This document shows positions 25,254 to 33,681 of a DNA stretch of 64,000 bases, piece by piece. The position numbers were made by a program, and so were the translations under genes. The number at the start of each line of letters is the position of its first letter. Position 1 is the first letter of the stretch. A model generated the notes under the pieces. That model saw only the letters and a program-made list of their open reading frames with translations, searched no databases and had not been told where the DNA came from. The stretch is from Hydrogenophaga aromaticivorans (GTDB lineage Bacteria > Pseudomonadota > Gammaproteobacteria > Burkholderiales > Burkholderiaceae_C): NCBI RefSeq assembly GCF_013387465.1, contig NZ_VYGV01000011.1, positions 1-64,000 of the forward strand, written 5' to 3'.

Positions 25254-27993
25254 TGACCAACCCCACCAAGCGGCGGCAATTGATGCTGTCGTTGACCTGT
25301 TTCGGGGGGCTCTACTCCCGCCTCTCAACGTGGTTGCTGGTCAGGCTCCTGGCGCCGAGGGACACCAGGACTTTCAGCTCAATAGTGACCTGTTGACCGA
25401 GAATTTAAAGACGGTCACTGCCCGCGAGGATGTGGACACACAGGATGCACTCGCTCTATTGGCTGAGGCTGATCTGCAAGAGCAGGATCGCGAGTTTCCT
25501 AATTTTTCCGTGGAAATGGAGACTGGGACTGGTAAAACCTACGTCTACATCGGGACTGCGTTGCGCCTGGCTGAAGCCTACGGGCTGCGAAAATTCGTGA
25601 TACTGGTTCACTCTGTAGCGATACGTGCGGGTGTCATGAAGACATTCGAGCAGACCTACGAGCATTTCCGAAGTAGGTTTCCGAATCTTCCATACAGCTG
25701 GAACCTCATGGGCGAAAGCCGAGCATTGGAGGACTTCATTGAACCCTCTGGTGGTGTGCTGTTTCTCGTCGCGAGCATCCAGTCGCTGGACAAGCCAGAT
25801 ACGAATACGCTGTATTCCTCGCCTGAGCAGCCTCGCATTTGGGGAGAAACCACTTCAGGGATCGTTCAAATCGCCAAGGCACGACCAGTCGTCTTGATAG
25901 ACGAGCCTCAGAACATGGCAACGACGCTTCGAAGGCAAGCCATTGCGACCCTAAATCCCCTTGTGGCCCTGCGCTACAGCGCGACGCACAAAGAGCCCTT
26001 CAACCTAGTGCACCGGCTGAGTGCTAAAAGAGCGGCAGAGCTTGGCTTGGTGAAGCGCGTGGCGGTCAAGGGCATCGTCGCCGGTTCCGATGGTCAGCCC
26101 TATTTGAACGTCAAGAAAGTCGCCAGTAAAAGCAAGAAGCTCTTTGCGACGCTGATGATCGAAAAGGTTACGAAGGACGGGTCCGAACGTGTCGAAATCA
26201 TCGCTCAAGTTGGCACTGATCTTTTCAACGAGTCCGGCCAACTGGCCCAATATCGTAACCTTGTTATCGACAATATTCTGCGTAAGCCAGATCGAGTTAC
26301 GTTCGAGAACGGATTGACTTTGAGCGTTGGTCAAGAGATTGGCGTCGATCAGTTAGCTACTTGGCGCGACCAGGTTCGACAGACTATTCGTACGCATCTT
26401 GCTCGCCAGGCAACAATCGATGCAGCTAATTCCGATGCCAAGGTTCTCTCCCTGTTCTTTGTCGAGCGGGTGGCGGACTACGTTGGTGAGGGTGCGCCTT
26501 TGCCCATTATGTTTGACACGATCTTTCGGGAGGAGTGGTCCAGGGCTGGCTTGGGCGATGAAAAGATGCCGGAGCCCTCAGAGCTTCGGGTGGCCTACTT
26601 TCCCTCTACAAAAACCGGCATCTTGAAGGACACCAAAGGTGGCCTCGCCTCGGATGCGGAGTACGAGGCCCGGGCCTACAAGGAGATCATCGAGCACAAG
26701 GAATTGATTCTCGACCGAGGAAATCCCCGAGCTTTTATCTTCTCTCACTCGGCTCTTCGGGAAGGCTGGGATAACCCCAACGTCTTTCAGATCGGTTTTC
26801 TCCGGCATACCCGCTCGGATACCGAGCGTCGCCAACAGATCGGACGCGGCCTTCGCCTGCCGGTCAATCAAAGCGGTAACCGTATCGTCGACCCCGCCAT
26901 CAATCGCCTAACCCTGGTAGTGGATGAGTCCTTCGCTGAGTTCCGCGACGGTCTCAACGCCGAATACATCGCGGCGGGCGGAAAGGGCGGTGCAGCGCCT
27001 GACGTGGAAGATGCCGACTCCGAGGTTGTCATTCGTCGCCGGTCTACGATGTTCAAGAGTCCAGCGTTTTCCGAGCTCTGGAAACGCATCCGCTATAAGG
27101 CGGTCTACAGGGTTTCTGTAGACACTCCATCACTTGTGGCCGCCGTTGCCGCCTCTGAGCACCTTGACGATCTAAAGTACATCAAGCGCCGGGCCAACGT
27201 AGTGCAGTCAGCCGAACTGATCTACGACGAAAAAGGTCTAGTCGTAACGGCTGACAGCGCAGTCAGTGAGGGCTCGGGCGAGCGTATCCTTCTTGTCGGG
27301 CAGCGACTGCCGAATGTCGTTCCTCTGGTCGAGGATCAGCTGCTCCACGGCAAGTTTCCGCTTCACCTGACACGCCCAACAATCGTCGCGATTCTGGGAA
27401 CTATTCCGGATGTGTTGAAGGTTGGCGCGATGGATGACCCCGACCGCTGGGCACGTGTAGTGGCTCAGGCTATCCGAGTGGTGGTCATCGAGCAGATGGT
27501 TCAAAACATCTCCTACGAGCCCATGGACGAAGAGACCTGGTGGGACGCCAATGTGATTTTTCTTGAAGTGGAGACCAAGAGCGCACAGAAAGCTGAAGCG
27601 GGTAAACCTGCGCCTCAATCAGGCGTGGCGGGCGCTCCGGAAGGCGGAACGAATCTGTTCGATCACGTTGACTACGACAGTCACGTCGAGCGGCTTTTTG
27701 CCGAGCAGCTGGAAAACGATACTGATCGAATCAAGCTCTTCACCAAACTCCCGCGTCGTTTCAAGGTCCGGACTCCAGTGGGCGAGTATTCACCGGACTG
27801 GGCCATCGTTTGCGATGAGAACGGTACGGAGCGTCTGTACCTTGTTCGCGAGACCAAGAGCACCTTGAATCTCGATGACCTGGAGTGGGACGAGGCCATG
27901 CGGATTCGATTCGCGAAGAGGTATTTCGAAGCGGCTCCGAACGGTGAGGTGAACTTCAACCACACGACCGATAAGGACGGTTTGCGGCTTTAG
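25237..27993 (+). CDS. res: Type III restriction endonuclease (Res)
   Basis: A 918-residue SF2-type motor and nuclease starting at GTG within the end of mod. Walker A is METGTGKTY (residues 94-102), the motif II equivalent is LIDEPQ (about 217-222), and helicase motifs continue to QIGRGLRLP. The C-terminal PD-(D/E)xK nuclease is visible as SPDW (Asp854) and RETK (Glu872, Lys874). It cuts DNA together with Mod after translocation or sliding between sites. The gene appears intact. Confidence 0.9.
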   Translation: MKFRFDDQPHQAAAIDAVVDLFRGALLPPLNVVAGQAPGAEGHQDFQLNSDLLTENLKTVTAREDVDTQDALALLAEADLQEQDREFPNFSVEMETGTGKTYVYIGTALRLAEAYGLRKFVILVHSVAIRAGVMKTFEQTYEHFRSRFPNLPYSWNLMGESRALEDFIEPSGGVLFLVASIQSLDKPDTNTLYSSPEQPRIWGETTSGIVQIAKARPVVLIDEPQNMATTLRRQAIATLNPLVALRYSATHKEPFNLVHRLSAKRAAELGLVKRVAVKGIVAGSDGQPYLNVKKVASKSKKLFATLMIEKVTKDGSERVEIIAQVGTDLFNESGQLAQYRNLVIDNILRKPDRVTFENGLTLSVGQEIGVDQLATWRDQVRQTIRTHLARQATIDAANSDAKVLSLFFVERVADYVGEGAPLPIMFDTIFREEWSRAGLGDEKMPEPSELRVAYFPSTKTGILKDTKGGLASDAEYEARAYKEIIEHKELILDRGNPRAFIFSHSALREGWDNPNVFQIGFLRHTRSDTERRQQIGRGLRLPVNQSGNRIVDPAINRLTLVVDESFAEFRDGLNAEYIAAGGKGGAAPDVEDADSEVVIRRRSTMFKSPAFSELWKRIRYKAVYRVSVDTPSLVAAVAASEHLDDLKYIKRRANVVQSAELIYDEKGLVVTADSAVSEGSGERILLVGQRLPNVVPLVEDQLLHGKFPLHLTRPTIVAILGTIPDVLKVGAMDDPDRWARVVAQAIRVVVIEQMVQNISYEPMDEETWWDANVIFLEVETKSAQKAEAGKPAPQSGVAGAPEGGTNLFDHVDYDSHVERLFAEQLENDTDRIKLFTKLPRRFKVRTPVGEYSPDWAIVCDENGTERLYLVRETKSTLNLDDLEWDEAMRIRFAKRYFEAAPNGEVNFNHTTDKDGLRL

Positions 27994-28076
27994 CCTGTTG
28001 CACTCGGGCGATTCGTGCGCATGCCGGGCCTGTGGTCCCGGCCATCTGGTAACGCTCCCTACCGCGTTCCACTGTA

Positions 28077-28208
28077 TTGACCCAGAAGGAAGTCCACAAG
28101 GAGCTTACCGAGGCGAGGTGGTCAAGCTATCGGGACATGGGAACGGAGCTGCAAAAGTTGCGCGAGACGCAGCCGCAGCTACCCCAATCTAAGTCAGGAA
28201 GTGAATGA
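28077..28208 (+). CDS. Possible 43-residue charged peptide or gene remnant
   Basis: An open frame from a TTG encodes a Lys/Glu-rich helical peptide (TQKEVHKELTEARW, MGTELQKLRETQ). It could be a small gene or the 3' end of a gene cut off when the restriction-modification genes arrived. There is no clear ribosome site. The rest of the 329 bases between res (27993) and 28323 shows no other gene. Confidence 0.25.
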   Translation: MTQKEVHKELTEARWSSYRDMGTELQKLRETQPQLPQSKSGSE

Positions 28209-28322
28209 TGGATGCTCCTGTCTAACGAGCACCCTAGTTAGGATTCGGGCTCGTGATCAGCAAATTGACAGTTGATGGTACTGCTGTAGCCTGCTGAAAA
28301 GACCCAACCAGCAGCTTCGATC

Positions 28323-28493
28323 ATGTCCAGAATGCCCCGCCCCACTTTTCAGGCCCGCACCTCACCTCTGACCATCAACGCGCTGGTCACCGACTTCGGA
28401 GGCGTGCCACACACGGCCGAAGAGCGCGCCACGCGTAGCACCCCCGATGACCTGGGCTTCATCTCGAATGACCACCTGGTGGCGCTGTCATGA
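28323..28493 (+). CDS. 56-residue hypothetical protein
   Basis: A short gene starting MSRMPRPTFQ whose stop overlaps the ATG of the next gene (ATGA). The translation coupling and the composition (TINALVTDFGGVPHTAEER) suggest a genuine protein. It is acidic and soluble. No family is recognised. Confidence 0.5.
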   Translation: MSRMPRPTFQARTSPLTINALVTDFGGVPHTAEERATRSTPDDLGFISNDHLVALS

Positions 28494-28756
28494 ACAAGGC
28501 CCGTCGTCAGCAGATCGAAGACATCAAGGCCCGCATCGCAATATTGCTCACCCAGGCCGAGACGATCAAGTGCGGCATCGAGCTCATCTGCAGCGAGGAA
28601 CAGGACTACCGCGACAACCTGCCCGATTCCATTGCAGGGGGTGAAAAGGGGCAAAAATCGGATGCAGCGATCGAAGCCCTTGAGCAGGTCATCGAAGACC
28701 TGGAAAGCCTGATCGAAACAGATTTCTGCGGCCAACTCGACACCGCTGCCCAATGA
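28490..28756 (+). CDS. Small coiled-coil protein, unknown
   Basis: An 88-residue acidic protein predicted to be almost fully helical (QQIEDIKARIAILLTQAE, IEALEQVIEDLESLIE) with two Cys in the middle and one near the end. It overlaps the preceding 56-residue gene by four bases. Function is unknown. Confidence 0.6.
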   Translation: MNKARRQQIEDIKARIAILLTQAETIKCGIELICSEEQDYRDNLPDSIAGGEKGQKSDAAIEALEQVIEDLESLIETDFCGQLDTAAQ

Positions 28757-28831
28757 GTTTGTTCATGCCGAGTGCGAGATCCGTTCCAACATAATCCACC
28801 GCACAAAACGACATCCAGCAGGGCCTATTCG

Positions 28832-29644
28832 ATGGCACAGTTCCTCTCCATTTTTCTCTCAGCCATGCTGGCGTTCGTCACGAGTGGCTGTTCCGATCAA
28901 GCTGGCACAGAGGTGCAAGGCCCCAAGACGCTCAAGGGTGAGATCGTCGACACCGCAGACCTGTTCAGGAACACATCGGCCTACGAGGGTCGCACGGTGG
29001 TCTTCTATGTCACGCAGGTTCGGGGGAACAGTGAAACTGAACTGATGGGCGAGTCCGTGTCTGTGATCAGCCATGATCGAAAGGCGTCATCGCCCTTCAC
29101 ATCCATGATGCCATCCAATGCAGCGCTTCCAAGGTGGATCGCCCTGGGACTTGATCCGCAGAGGATGTACACCGTGACCTTCCAGGGCCGTCCCGTGGAC
29201 GTATCGGAGGGCAAGAAGTTGCTCTACACCATCCAGATCGAGGACTTCATCGTCAACAGCGATGACGGGGAGGCCGACGAACGATTCCTCACACAGCCGC
29301 AGCCCGTCAAGGAAGCCTTGCCAGGCGCTCAGCTCACGTTGCCGATCCCGGTCACGGTCAAAGACCCGGACCAGCTGGCGCTCCATCCGGAAGCCTACAA
29401 AAAGCGGCCTGTCCGCACCAAGCTCACTCTGGTGCAAAGTAGGTTCGCTCCGTTCGATGACGAGTTCTTGCTGGTGCTGGACGATCGCCTCAAAGTCATC
29501 GTCAGAAAAGATGTGTTGAAACCACTCATGAGCTCAATGCCGGGCGTGGTCGATGTCGAGCTGATCGGCTATCTGGTACCGTCACGGGACAAGGACAGTT
29601 CGACTGTCCTTCGCGCCGACAGCCTGCGCATCCTTGCCCCCTGA
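28832..29644 (+). CDS. Lipoprotein, unknown
   Basis: A 270-residue lipoprotein: the ATG at 28832 gives a signal peptide (residues 1-19) with the lipobox VTSG/C. The mature protein is rich in strands and has two similar halves, each with a turn around Asp/Pro-rich segments, suggesting two OB-like domains. It is anchored in the inner or outer membrane. No family is recognised. Confidence 0.65.
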   Translation: MAQFLSIFLSAMLAFVTSGCSDQAGTEVQGPKTLKGEIVDTADLFRNTSAYEGRTVVFYVTQVRGNSETELMGESVSVISHDRKASSPFTSMMPSNAALPRWIALGLDPQRMYTVTFQGRPVDVSEGKKLLYTIQIEDFIVNSDDGEADERFLTQPQPVKEALPGAQLTLPIPVTVKDPDQLALHPEAYKKRPVRTKLTLVQSRFAPFDDEFLLVLDDRLKVIVRKDVLKPLMSSMPGVVDVELIGYLVPSRDKDSSTVLRADSLRILAP

Positions 29645-29668
29645 ACCGGATCAAGAACAGGACCACCC

Positions 29669-30364
29669 GTGGACGAACCGATCGGCGCATCGCAAATGCT
29701 CTTCGTTGACTCGCGCGAGACTCGGAGCCTGATCCCCGCGATGCTCAAGCAAGCCGGGGTGCCCTTCGACATGGTGGAGATGCCCGCCGGCGACTACAGG
29801 CTTGGGCCATACCTGATCGAACGCAAAACGGTGAACGATCTGGCCGCCTCCATCTTCGATGGCCGCCTGTTTGAGCAAGCCGAGGCGGTTTGCAACAGTG
29901 CTGATCGCCCCATGCTGTTGATCGAAGGGGACCTCGCTTCAGGGCAATCCCAGATCCAGGACGAGTCGCTCTACGGCGCGATCTCTTCGCTCACCGTCTT
30001 CTGGGGTCTGCAGATCATCTTCATGCCCTCCGCAGCAGCCAGCGCCCGTTTCCTGGGCCGCCTGCACAAGCACATGACCGAGGGATTGGGCTATGAGGTT
30101 GCCACGCGTGTGGCCAAGCCCAAGGTAGCCCCTGATGGTGCGGCTGCCCAGTACCTGGTCTGTGGCCTTCCCGGCGTTGGCCCGGAGCTGGCCAGGAAGC
30201 TGCTGACCCACTTTGGCAGCGCCAACGGGGTGTTCCAGGCTTCTGAGCTGGACTTGCGCTCATGCAAGGGTGTTGGCCCCAGCACGGCCCGAAAGATCGT
30301 CGAAGCGCTTGAGCATCGACCCACCAGCTTTCGCAGCACCAAAACGGCACCAGACTGGCGCTGA
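29669..30364 (+). CDS. ERCC4/XPF-type nuclease with helix-hairpin-helix
   Basis: A 231-residue nuclease starting at GTG. The ERCC4 active site is present: GDY (41-43), then ERKTVND (51-57), matching the ERKxxxD core of XPF, Mus81 and Hef. The C-terminal part has two helix-hairpin-helix motifs (GLPGVGPELARKLL and GVGPSTARKIVEAL, about 162-212) for binding branched DNA. This is a complete small XPF-like protein without a helicase domain. It probably cuts flaps or forks; it lies next to SprT. Confidence 0.85.
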   Translation: MDEPIGASQMLFVDSRETRSLIPAMLKQAGVPFDMVEMPAGDYRLGPYLIERKTVNDLAASIFDGRLFEQAEAVCNSADRPMLLIEGDLASGQSQIQDESLYGAISSLTVFWGLQIIFMPSAAASARFLGRLHKHMTEGLGYEVATRVAKPKVAPDGAAAQYLVCGLPGVGPELARKLLTHFGSANGVFQASELDLRSCKGVGPSTARKIVEALEHRPTSFRSTKTAPDWR

Positions 30365-30427
30365 AGCCCCGAATTCCGTGTCACCCGAGGCGGGTGACGG
30401 TCCAACAGTCCGGCCTCTTGCTCATCT

Positions 30428-30447
30428 TTTGTATTGCACAATACAAA
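30428..30447. promoter_or_regulatory. Palindromic operator at the SprT start codon
   Basis: A perfect 9-bp inverted repeat TTTGTATTG / CAATACAAA with a CA centre ends two bases before the ATG at 30450. A bound dimer would block the ribosome-site region in DNA and probably the promoter. As RNA the arms could also form a hairpin over the start. No second copy was noticed in the window. Confidence 0.6.
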
Positions 30448-30449
30448 GC

Positions 30450-31253
30450 ATGAGCGCCAATGCACCCACTTCGCCAACGGTTCAGAACTACACCGAGCTG
30501 CAGGTGGCCTATGACCACTTCAACAAGGCACTTTTCGATGGTGCTCTGCCGGCGTGCCTGATCACGCTGCAGCGCGAGAAGCGGTCCTTTGGCTATTTTT
30601 CTCACCAGCGCTTTGCCAATCTGCAGGGCGTCATGACCGACGAAATCGCGCTCAATCCGGCCTACTTCGCAATCGTCCCTCTCGTCGAGACGATGCAGAC
30701 GCTGGTGCACGAGATGGTCCACCTGTGGCAGCACCACCTGGGCAAGCCCGGCCGCACCCGCTATCACAACGATGAGTGGGCCAACAAGATGCAATCCATC
30801 GGACTGATGCCCTCCTCGACCGGCAAACCAGGTGGCAAACGCACTGGCGACCATGTTGCCGACTATGCGATCGAGGGCGGCCTGTTCCTTCAGGCCTGCG
30901 CGGAGTTGGTCACCAAGGACTTCCAGATCAGCTGGTACGACAGGTTCCCGGAGCCGCGCCAGATGGAAGCAGGGAATGAGGTGCAGTCGATGCAGCTGAG
31001 TGCGTCGGTGGGTGGCGGTGTGACATCCTCACAGAGCCAGGCGGTCAGGACAGCGCTTCACCTGCCTGCAGCCGGGCAAGCTGCCCCCGTGAAGCCGCCC
31101 ACGCGGTCGAAGTACACCTGCGCATGCCGGCAGAGCGTCTGGGGCAAGCCAGGCATGAAGCTCTTGTGCCTCCTGTGCTCCAAGCCGTTTCTGGATTGCA
31201 CAAACGAAGCCACGGCAGTGCCAGCCGGTTCGCCGCCGCGGCAAGGTGTTTGA
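30450..31253 (+). CDS. SprT-like zinc metalloprotease
   Basis: A 267-residue protein. The zinc-protease motif HEMVH is at residues 87-91 with His107 as the likely third ligand (RYHNDEW). The upstream part (YDHFNKALFDG, SFGYFS) is typical of SprT/Spartan domains. A C-terminal Cys cluster (CAC, then CLLC) resembles a zinc ribbon. Spartan-type enzymes cut proteins crosslinked to DNA. The protein is longer than bacterial SprT (about 165) because of a 100-residue C-terminal region. A palindrome covers its start. Confidence 0.85.
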   Translation: MSANAPTSPTVQNYTELQVAYDHFNKALFDGALPACLITLQREKRSFGYFSHQRFANLQGVMTDEIALNPAYFAIVPLVETMQTLVHEMVHLWQHHLGKPGRTRYHNDEWANKMQSIGLMPSSTGKPGGKRTGDHVADYAIEGGLFLQACAELVTKDFQISWYDRFPEPRQMEAGNEVQSMQLSASVGGGVTSSQSQAVRTALHLPAAGQAAPVKPPTRSKYTCACRQSVWGKPGMKLLCLLCSKPFLDCTNEATAVPAGSPPRQGV

Positions 31254-31302
31254 GCACGACTGATGCAATGCCACCAGCCCCGATGCAACGACAGATAGAT
31301 GA

Positions 31303-31330
31303 TTGCATCCAACGACCTGTTTGGTATGCT
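31303..31330 (+). promoter_or_regulatory. Candidate sigma-70 promoter
   Basis: TTGCAT (31303-31308) and TATGCT (31325-31330) are separated by 16 bases. The pair lies between the SprT gene and the 31499 membrane protein gene, leaving a leader of about 160 bases in which no riboswitch or gene was recognised. Confidence 0.4.
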
Positions 31331-31498
31331 GATTTCCATCGGTAAAAAGCCGAACGCCCTGCCCGGGTGATCGGTCTCGGGGGTGAAGTTGTACCCGACA
31401 CTGTTGGTGGTCCTGGCGGCAATGGGTTCACTCGTGCGCTGCTGCCAACCACGGGCTCCGACTCGGTGCAACAAAGCCCGCTCTATCTTTGAAATTTC

Positions 31499-31786
31499 AT
31501 GACTATGTCTTTTGCGCTTCAACTGATGCTGCCGCTGATGGTTGTGCTGGCTGTGCTGTTCATCATCAGTCTTTTCCATCATGGTCGGCTTGGCCGGTTG
31601 AGCCTTGTTTTCGCGACGGCTTTGCTCCCGTTGGCATATTTGGAGTGGGTCCGCCCCAACTCTGAATTTCCACCTCACATGGATCAGCTCATTTTGTTGG
31701 GGTTATCGGGAATGGTGGTCCTCGTCTATGTCTGGAACCTGATCGTGGAGCGGCGACTTCGTGCTGATGGTCAGCAAGATGACTGA
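31499..31786 (+). CDS. Small membrane protein, unknown
   Basis: A 95-residue inner-membrane protein with three predicted membrane segments (about residues 5-25, 33-50 and 62-83) and a basic C-terminus. No family is recognised. It overlaps the next gene by eight bases. Confidence 0.55.
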   Translation: MTMSFALQLMLPLMVVLAVLFIISLFHHGRLGRLSLVFATALLPLAYLEWVRPNSEFPPHMDQLILLGLSGMVVLVYVWNLIVERRLRADGQQDD

Positions 31787-32105
31787 TCCTGCAGGTGGCG
31801 TTGCGCGGGAGACGGCATGGGCGCACAGCGCATCCAATTGCGTCGACCAGGACCAGATCCAGGTGTCTCAGGACGGCGCCACGGTCTGGGTTCATTCGAC
31901 CACCGATGGCAGCACCGTTGGCCGCTTCTCAAAGTGTTTCGGTATGGACGTGCATTCCACCGTCACACAACAGCTCGCAGGTGTTTCACAGTGCCTCCAC
32001 TGCACTCACGCGCCGGCAACGGAGGGTGATTGGCAGGCGTTCGTTGAACTGATGCTCAAGCATCACGGGATTGCCGTCCCGCGTGGCCTGGTTCGATTTT
32101 CGTAG
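31779..32105 (+). CDS. Hypothetical Cys/His-containing protein
   Basis: A 108-residue soluble protein; the start at 31779 gives a short overlap with the membrane protein gene. It contains SKCFGMD and QCLHCTHAP, where Cys and His could bind a metal. Function is unknown. Confidence 0.5.
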   Translation: MTDPAGGVARETAWAHSASNCVDQDQIQVSQDGATVWVHSTTDGSTVGRFSKCFGMDVHSTVTQQLAGVSQCLHCTHAPATEGDWQAFVELMLKHHGIAVPRGLVRFS

Positions 32106-32197
32106 CCTACCGACAACAACAATTCGTGTTGGTGATGGCGCGAAAGCCCGAATTGACGGGGATACTGGCAGCCCATCACCCAGGAAGGATCAAGGCT

Positions 32198-32491
32198 ATG
32201 GCCAACAACAACTACAGCGGCGCAGCACGCAAAGCGCTCACACCTCAAGACCCGAGAGCGTTGAGCGCCGACGAGATTCAGCAGCTCAGAGAGGCTGGCT
32301 ACGACGTCATACCGATGAATGACTATGACCCTGCATTGTTTGGCTGGATCCATGTTGCCTCGGAGGCCAAGCAGTCCGATTGGAAAGAGCACCAGCCATA
32401 TCGGCGTTCCCGGGATCAGGCCTGGGTAGACTGTCAGGACTACGCCGGCTGCAATCTGCCATCCACACCCACACCGGACTGGCTCTCATGA
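32198..32491 (+). CDS. Hypothetical protein
   Basis: A 97-residue acidic protein beginning MANNNYSG, with IQQLREAGYDVIP and a Trp/Tyr-rich end (SDWKEHQPYRRSRDQAWVDC). The ATG at 32198 is preferred over more distant upstream codons. It overlaps the next gene by four bases (ATGA). No family is recognised. Confidence 0.55.
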   Translation: MANNNYSGAARKALTPQDPRALSADEIQQLREAGYDVIPMNDYDPALFGWIHVASEAKQSDWKEHQPYRRSRDQAWVDCQDYAGCNLPSTPTPDWLS

Positions 32492-32796
32492 TGGAAGCGG
32501 AAGCTATGCAAGCACCACCCCTGTCCTACCACGACCAAGTCAACGTCGAGATTGAGGTTCAGCTGATCGCCCTGGCCCGTCGCATGACCGAGCTGCGCGG
32601 GGTATCCGGTGTCGATGCAGAGCGGGACGCTGTTCGCGAAGCCATTCGGACGATCGGGCGCACCGCGGCCTTTTTCGGTGGGTTCGATGCCATGAAGCGA
32701 CTGCACGATGCTGTGGAGGACATGACCGGCTCCTCCAATGAGATCGGCTACGAACTCAACTTCGCCTGGGACGGCATCGGCGGCTGGTGGTCCTGA
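32488..32796 (+). CDS. Hypothetical helical protein
   Basis: A 102-residue mostly helical protein (VEIEVQLIALARRMTELRG) ending in WDGIGGWWS. It is translation-coupled to the preceding gene. It converges on the minus-strand gene that ends at 32821, with no clear terminator between them. Confidence 0.55.
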   Translation: MMEAEAMQAPPLSYHDQVNVEIEVQLIALARRMTELRGVSGVDAERDAVREAIRTIGRTAAFFGGFDAMKRLHDAVEDMTGSSNEIGYELNFAWDGIGGWWS

Positions 32797-32820
32797 GCCC
32801 GAGCCCGCCCATCTCAGCGA

Positions 32821-33633
32821 TCAGCCCTTTTCCTGTTTGTCCAGGATCGCCTGTACGGCCGCGAACAGTTCGTCAGCCTGTCCACCGGCACTCTCGAACT
32901 CATCGAGCAGGTCAGCGAATTCATCGCGCTGCCATTGCCTTTCCTGATCCTCGCGCGCACGGTTCTCCAGTGCATCCAGATCGATCGCGTTGAAGCCGTG
33001 GGCACGATGCAACCATGCCTCGGCGTAATCTCGCTCGTCGCTCCCGTTGCTCCCGTAGCGGTCCGCACGCGGGCAAGCGGTGAAGTTTTGTATGCCGGCC
33101 AGGTCCCCTACAAAGCTGCGCAAGAGTTCGGCGGGGGTCATTTGCACCTGATGGGCCTCACGCACGAATTCAGGTGGCACCCGTAGCGTGACTTCGATCG
33201 TCTCATCCGGTACGAAGCGCCCGTCTTCCCCTGGAACGATGCCCACAGGCGCTCGAAATCCACCCGGCTTGGCGTCGCAGTACCAGCCGATCACTTCGGG
33301 CTGTGGCCCTTCATCGCCGCTCACCTCTTCGAACCTGTCCAGCTCAGGCACACGTCGCAGGCTCTGATCTAAGTAGGGGCGGAAGTAGCAGCCCCCGGGG
33401 GAGACCTCGCCAAAGGGTTTCGCGGCCACGACGTAGCCGATCTGGCCCACGTCGCGCCGGTTGTGTTCTTCGCTCCAGGGACCCGCACCGATCAGTTCCC
33501 GCGTGATGCCGGCGTGCTCAATCGTCAGGAGCGTTTGCCCGGTTTCTGATTGTTGAGCATCGATCAGACGTGCGTTGTGCACCCTGAGGTTTGATCCGGG
33601 CTGGGTCAGTTCAGATAGAGGGTCGAAGATCAT
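32821..33633 (-). CDS. Hypothetical protein
   Basis: A 270-residue soluble acidic protein with a GGAG ribosome site about 10 bases before its ATG. The middle is strand- and turn-rich (YFRPYLDQSL, VIGWYCDAKPGGF); the C-terminal 70 residues are helical with QERQWQRDEFADLLDEFES. It is encoded 48 bases after the DUF1173 gene in the same direction, so the two likely form an operon. No family is recognised. Confidence 0.6.
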   Translation of the reverse strand: MIFDPLSELTQPGSNLRVHNARLIDAQQSETGQTLLTIEHAGITRELIGAGPWSEEHNRRDVGQIGYVVAAKPFGEVSPGGCYFRPYLDQSLRRVPELDRFEEVSGDEGPQPEVIGWYCDAKPGGFRAPVGIVPGEDGRFVPDETIEVTLRVPPEFVREAHQVQMTPAELLRSFVGDLAGIQNFTACPRADRYGSNGSDERDYAEAWLHRAHGFNAIDLDALENRAREDQERQWQRDEFADLLDEFESAGGQADELFAAVQAILDKQEKG

Positions 33634-33681
33634 GCGCTTTTCACTCCAGAAGATGGGCGCATTGTGCCCGCACCTGGCGCA

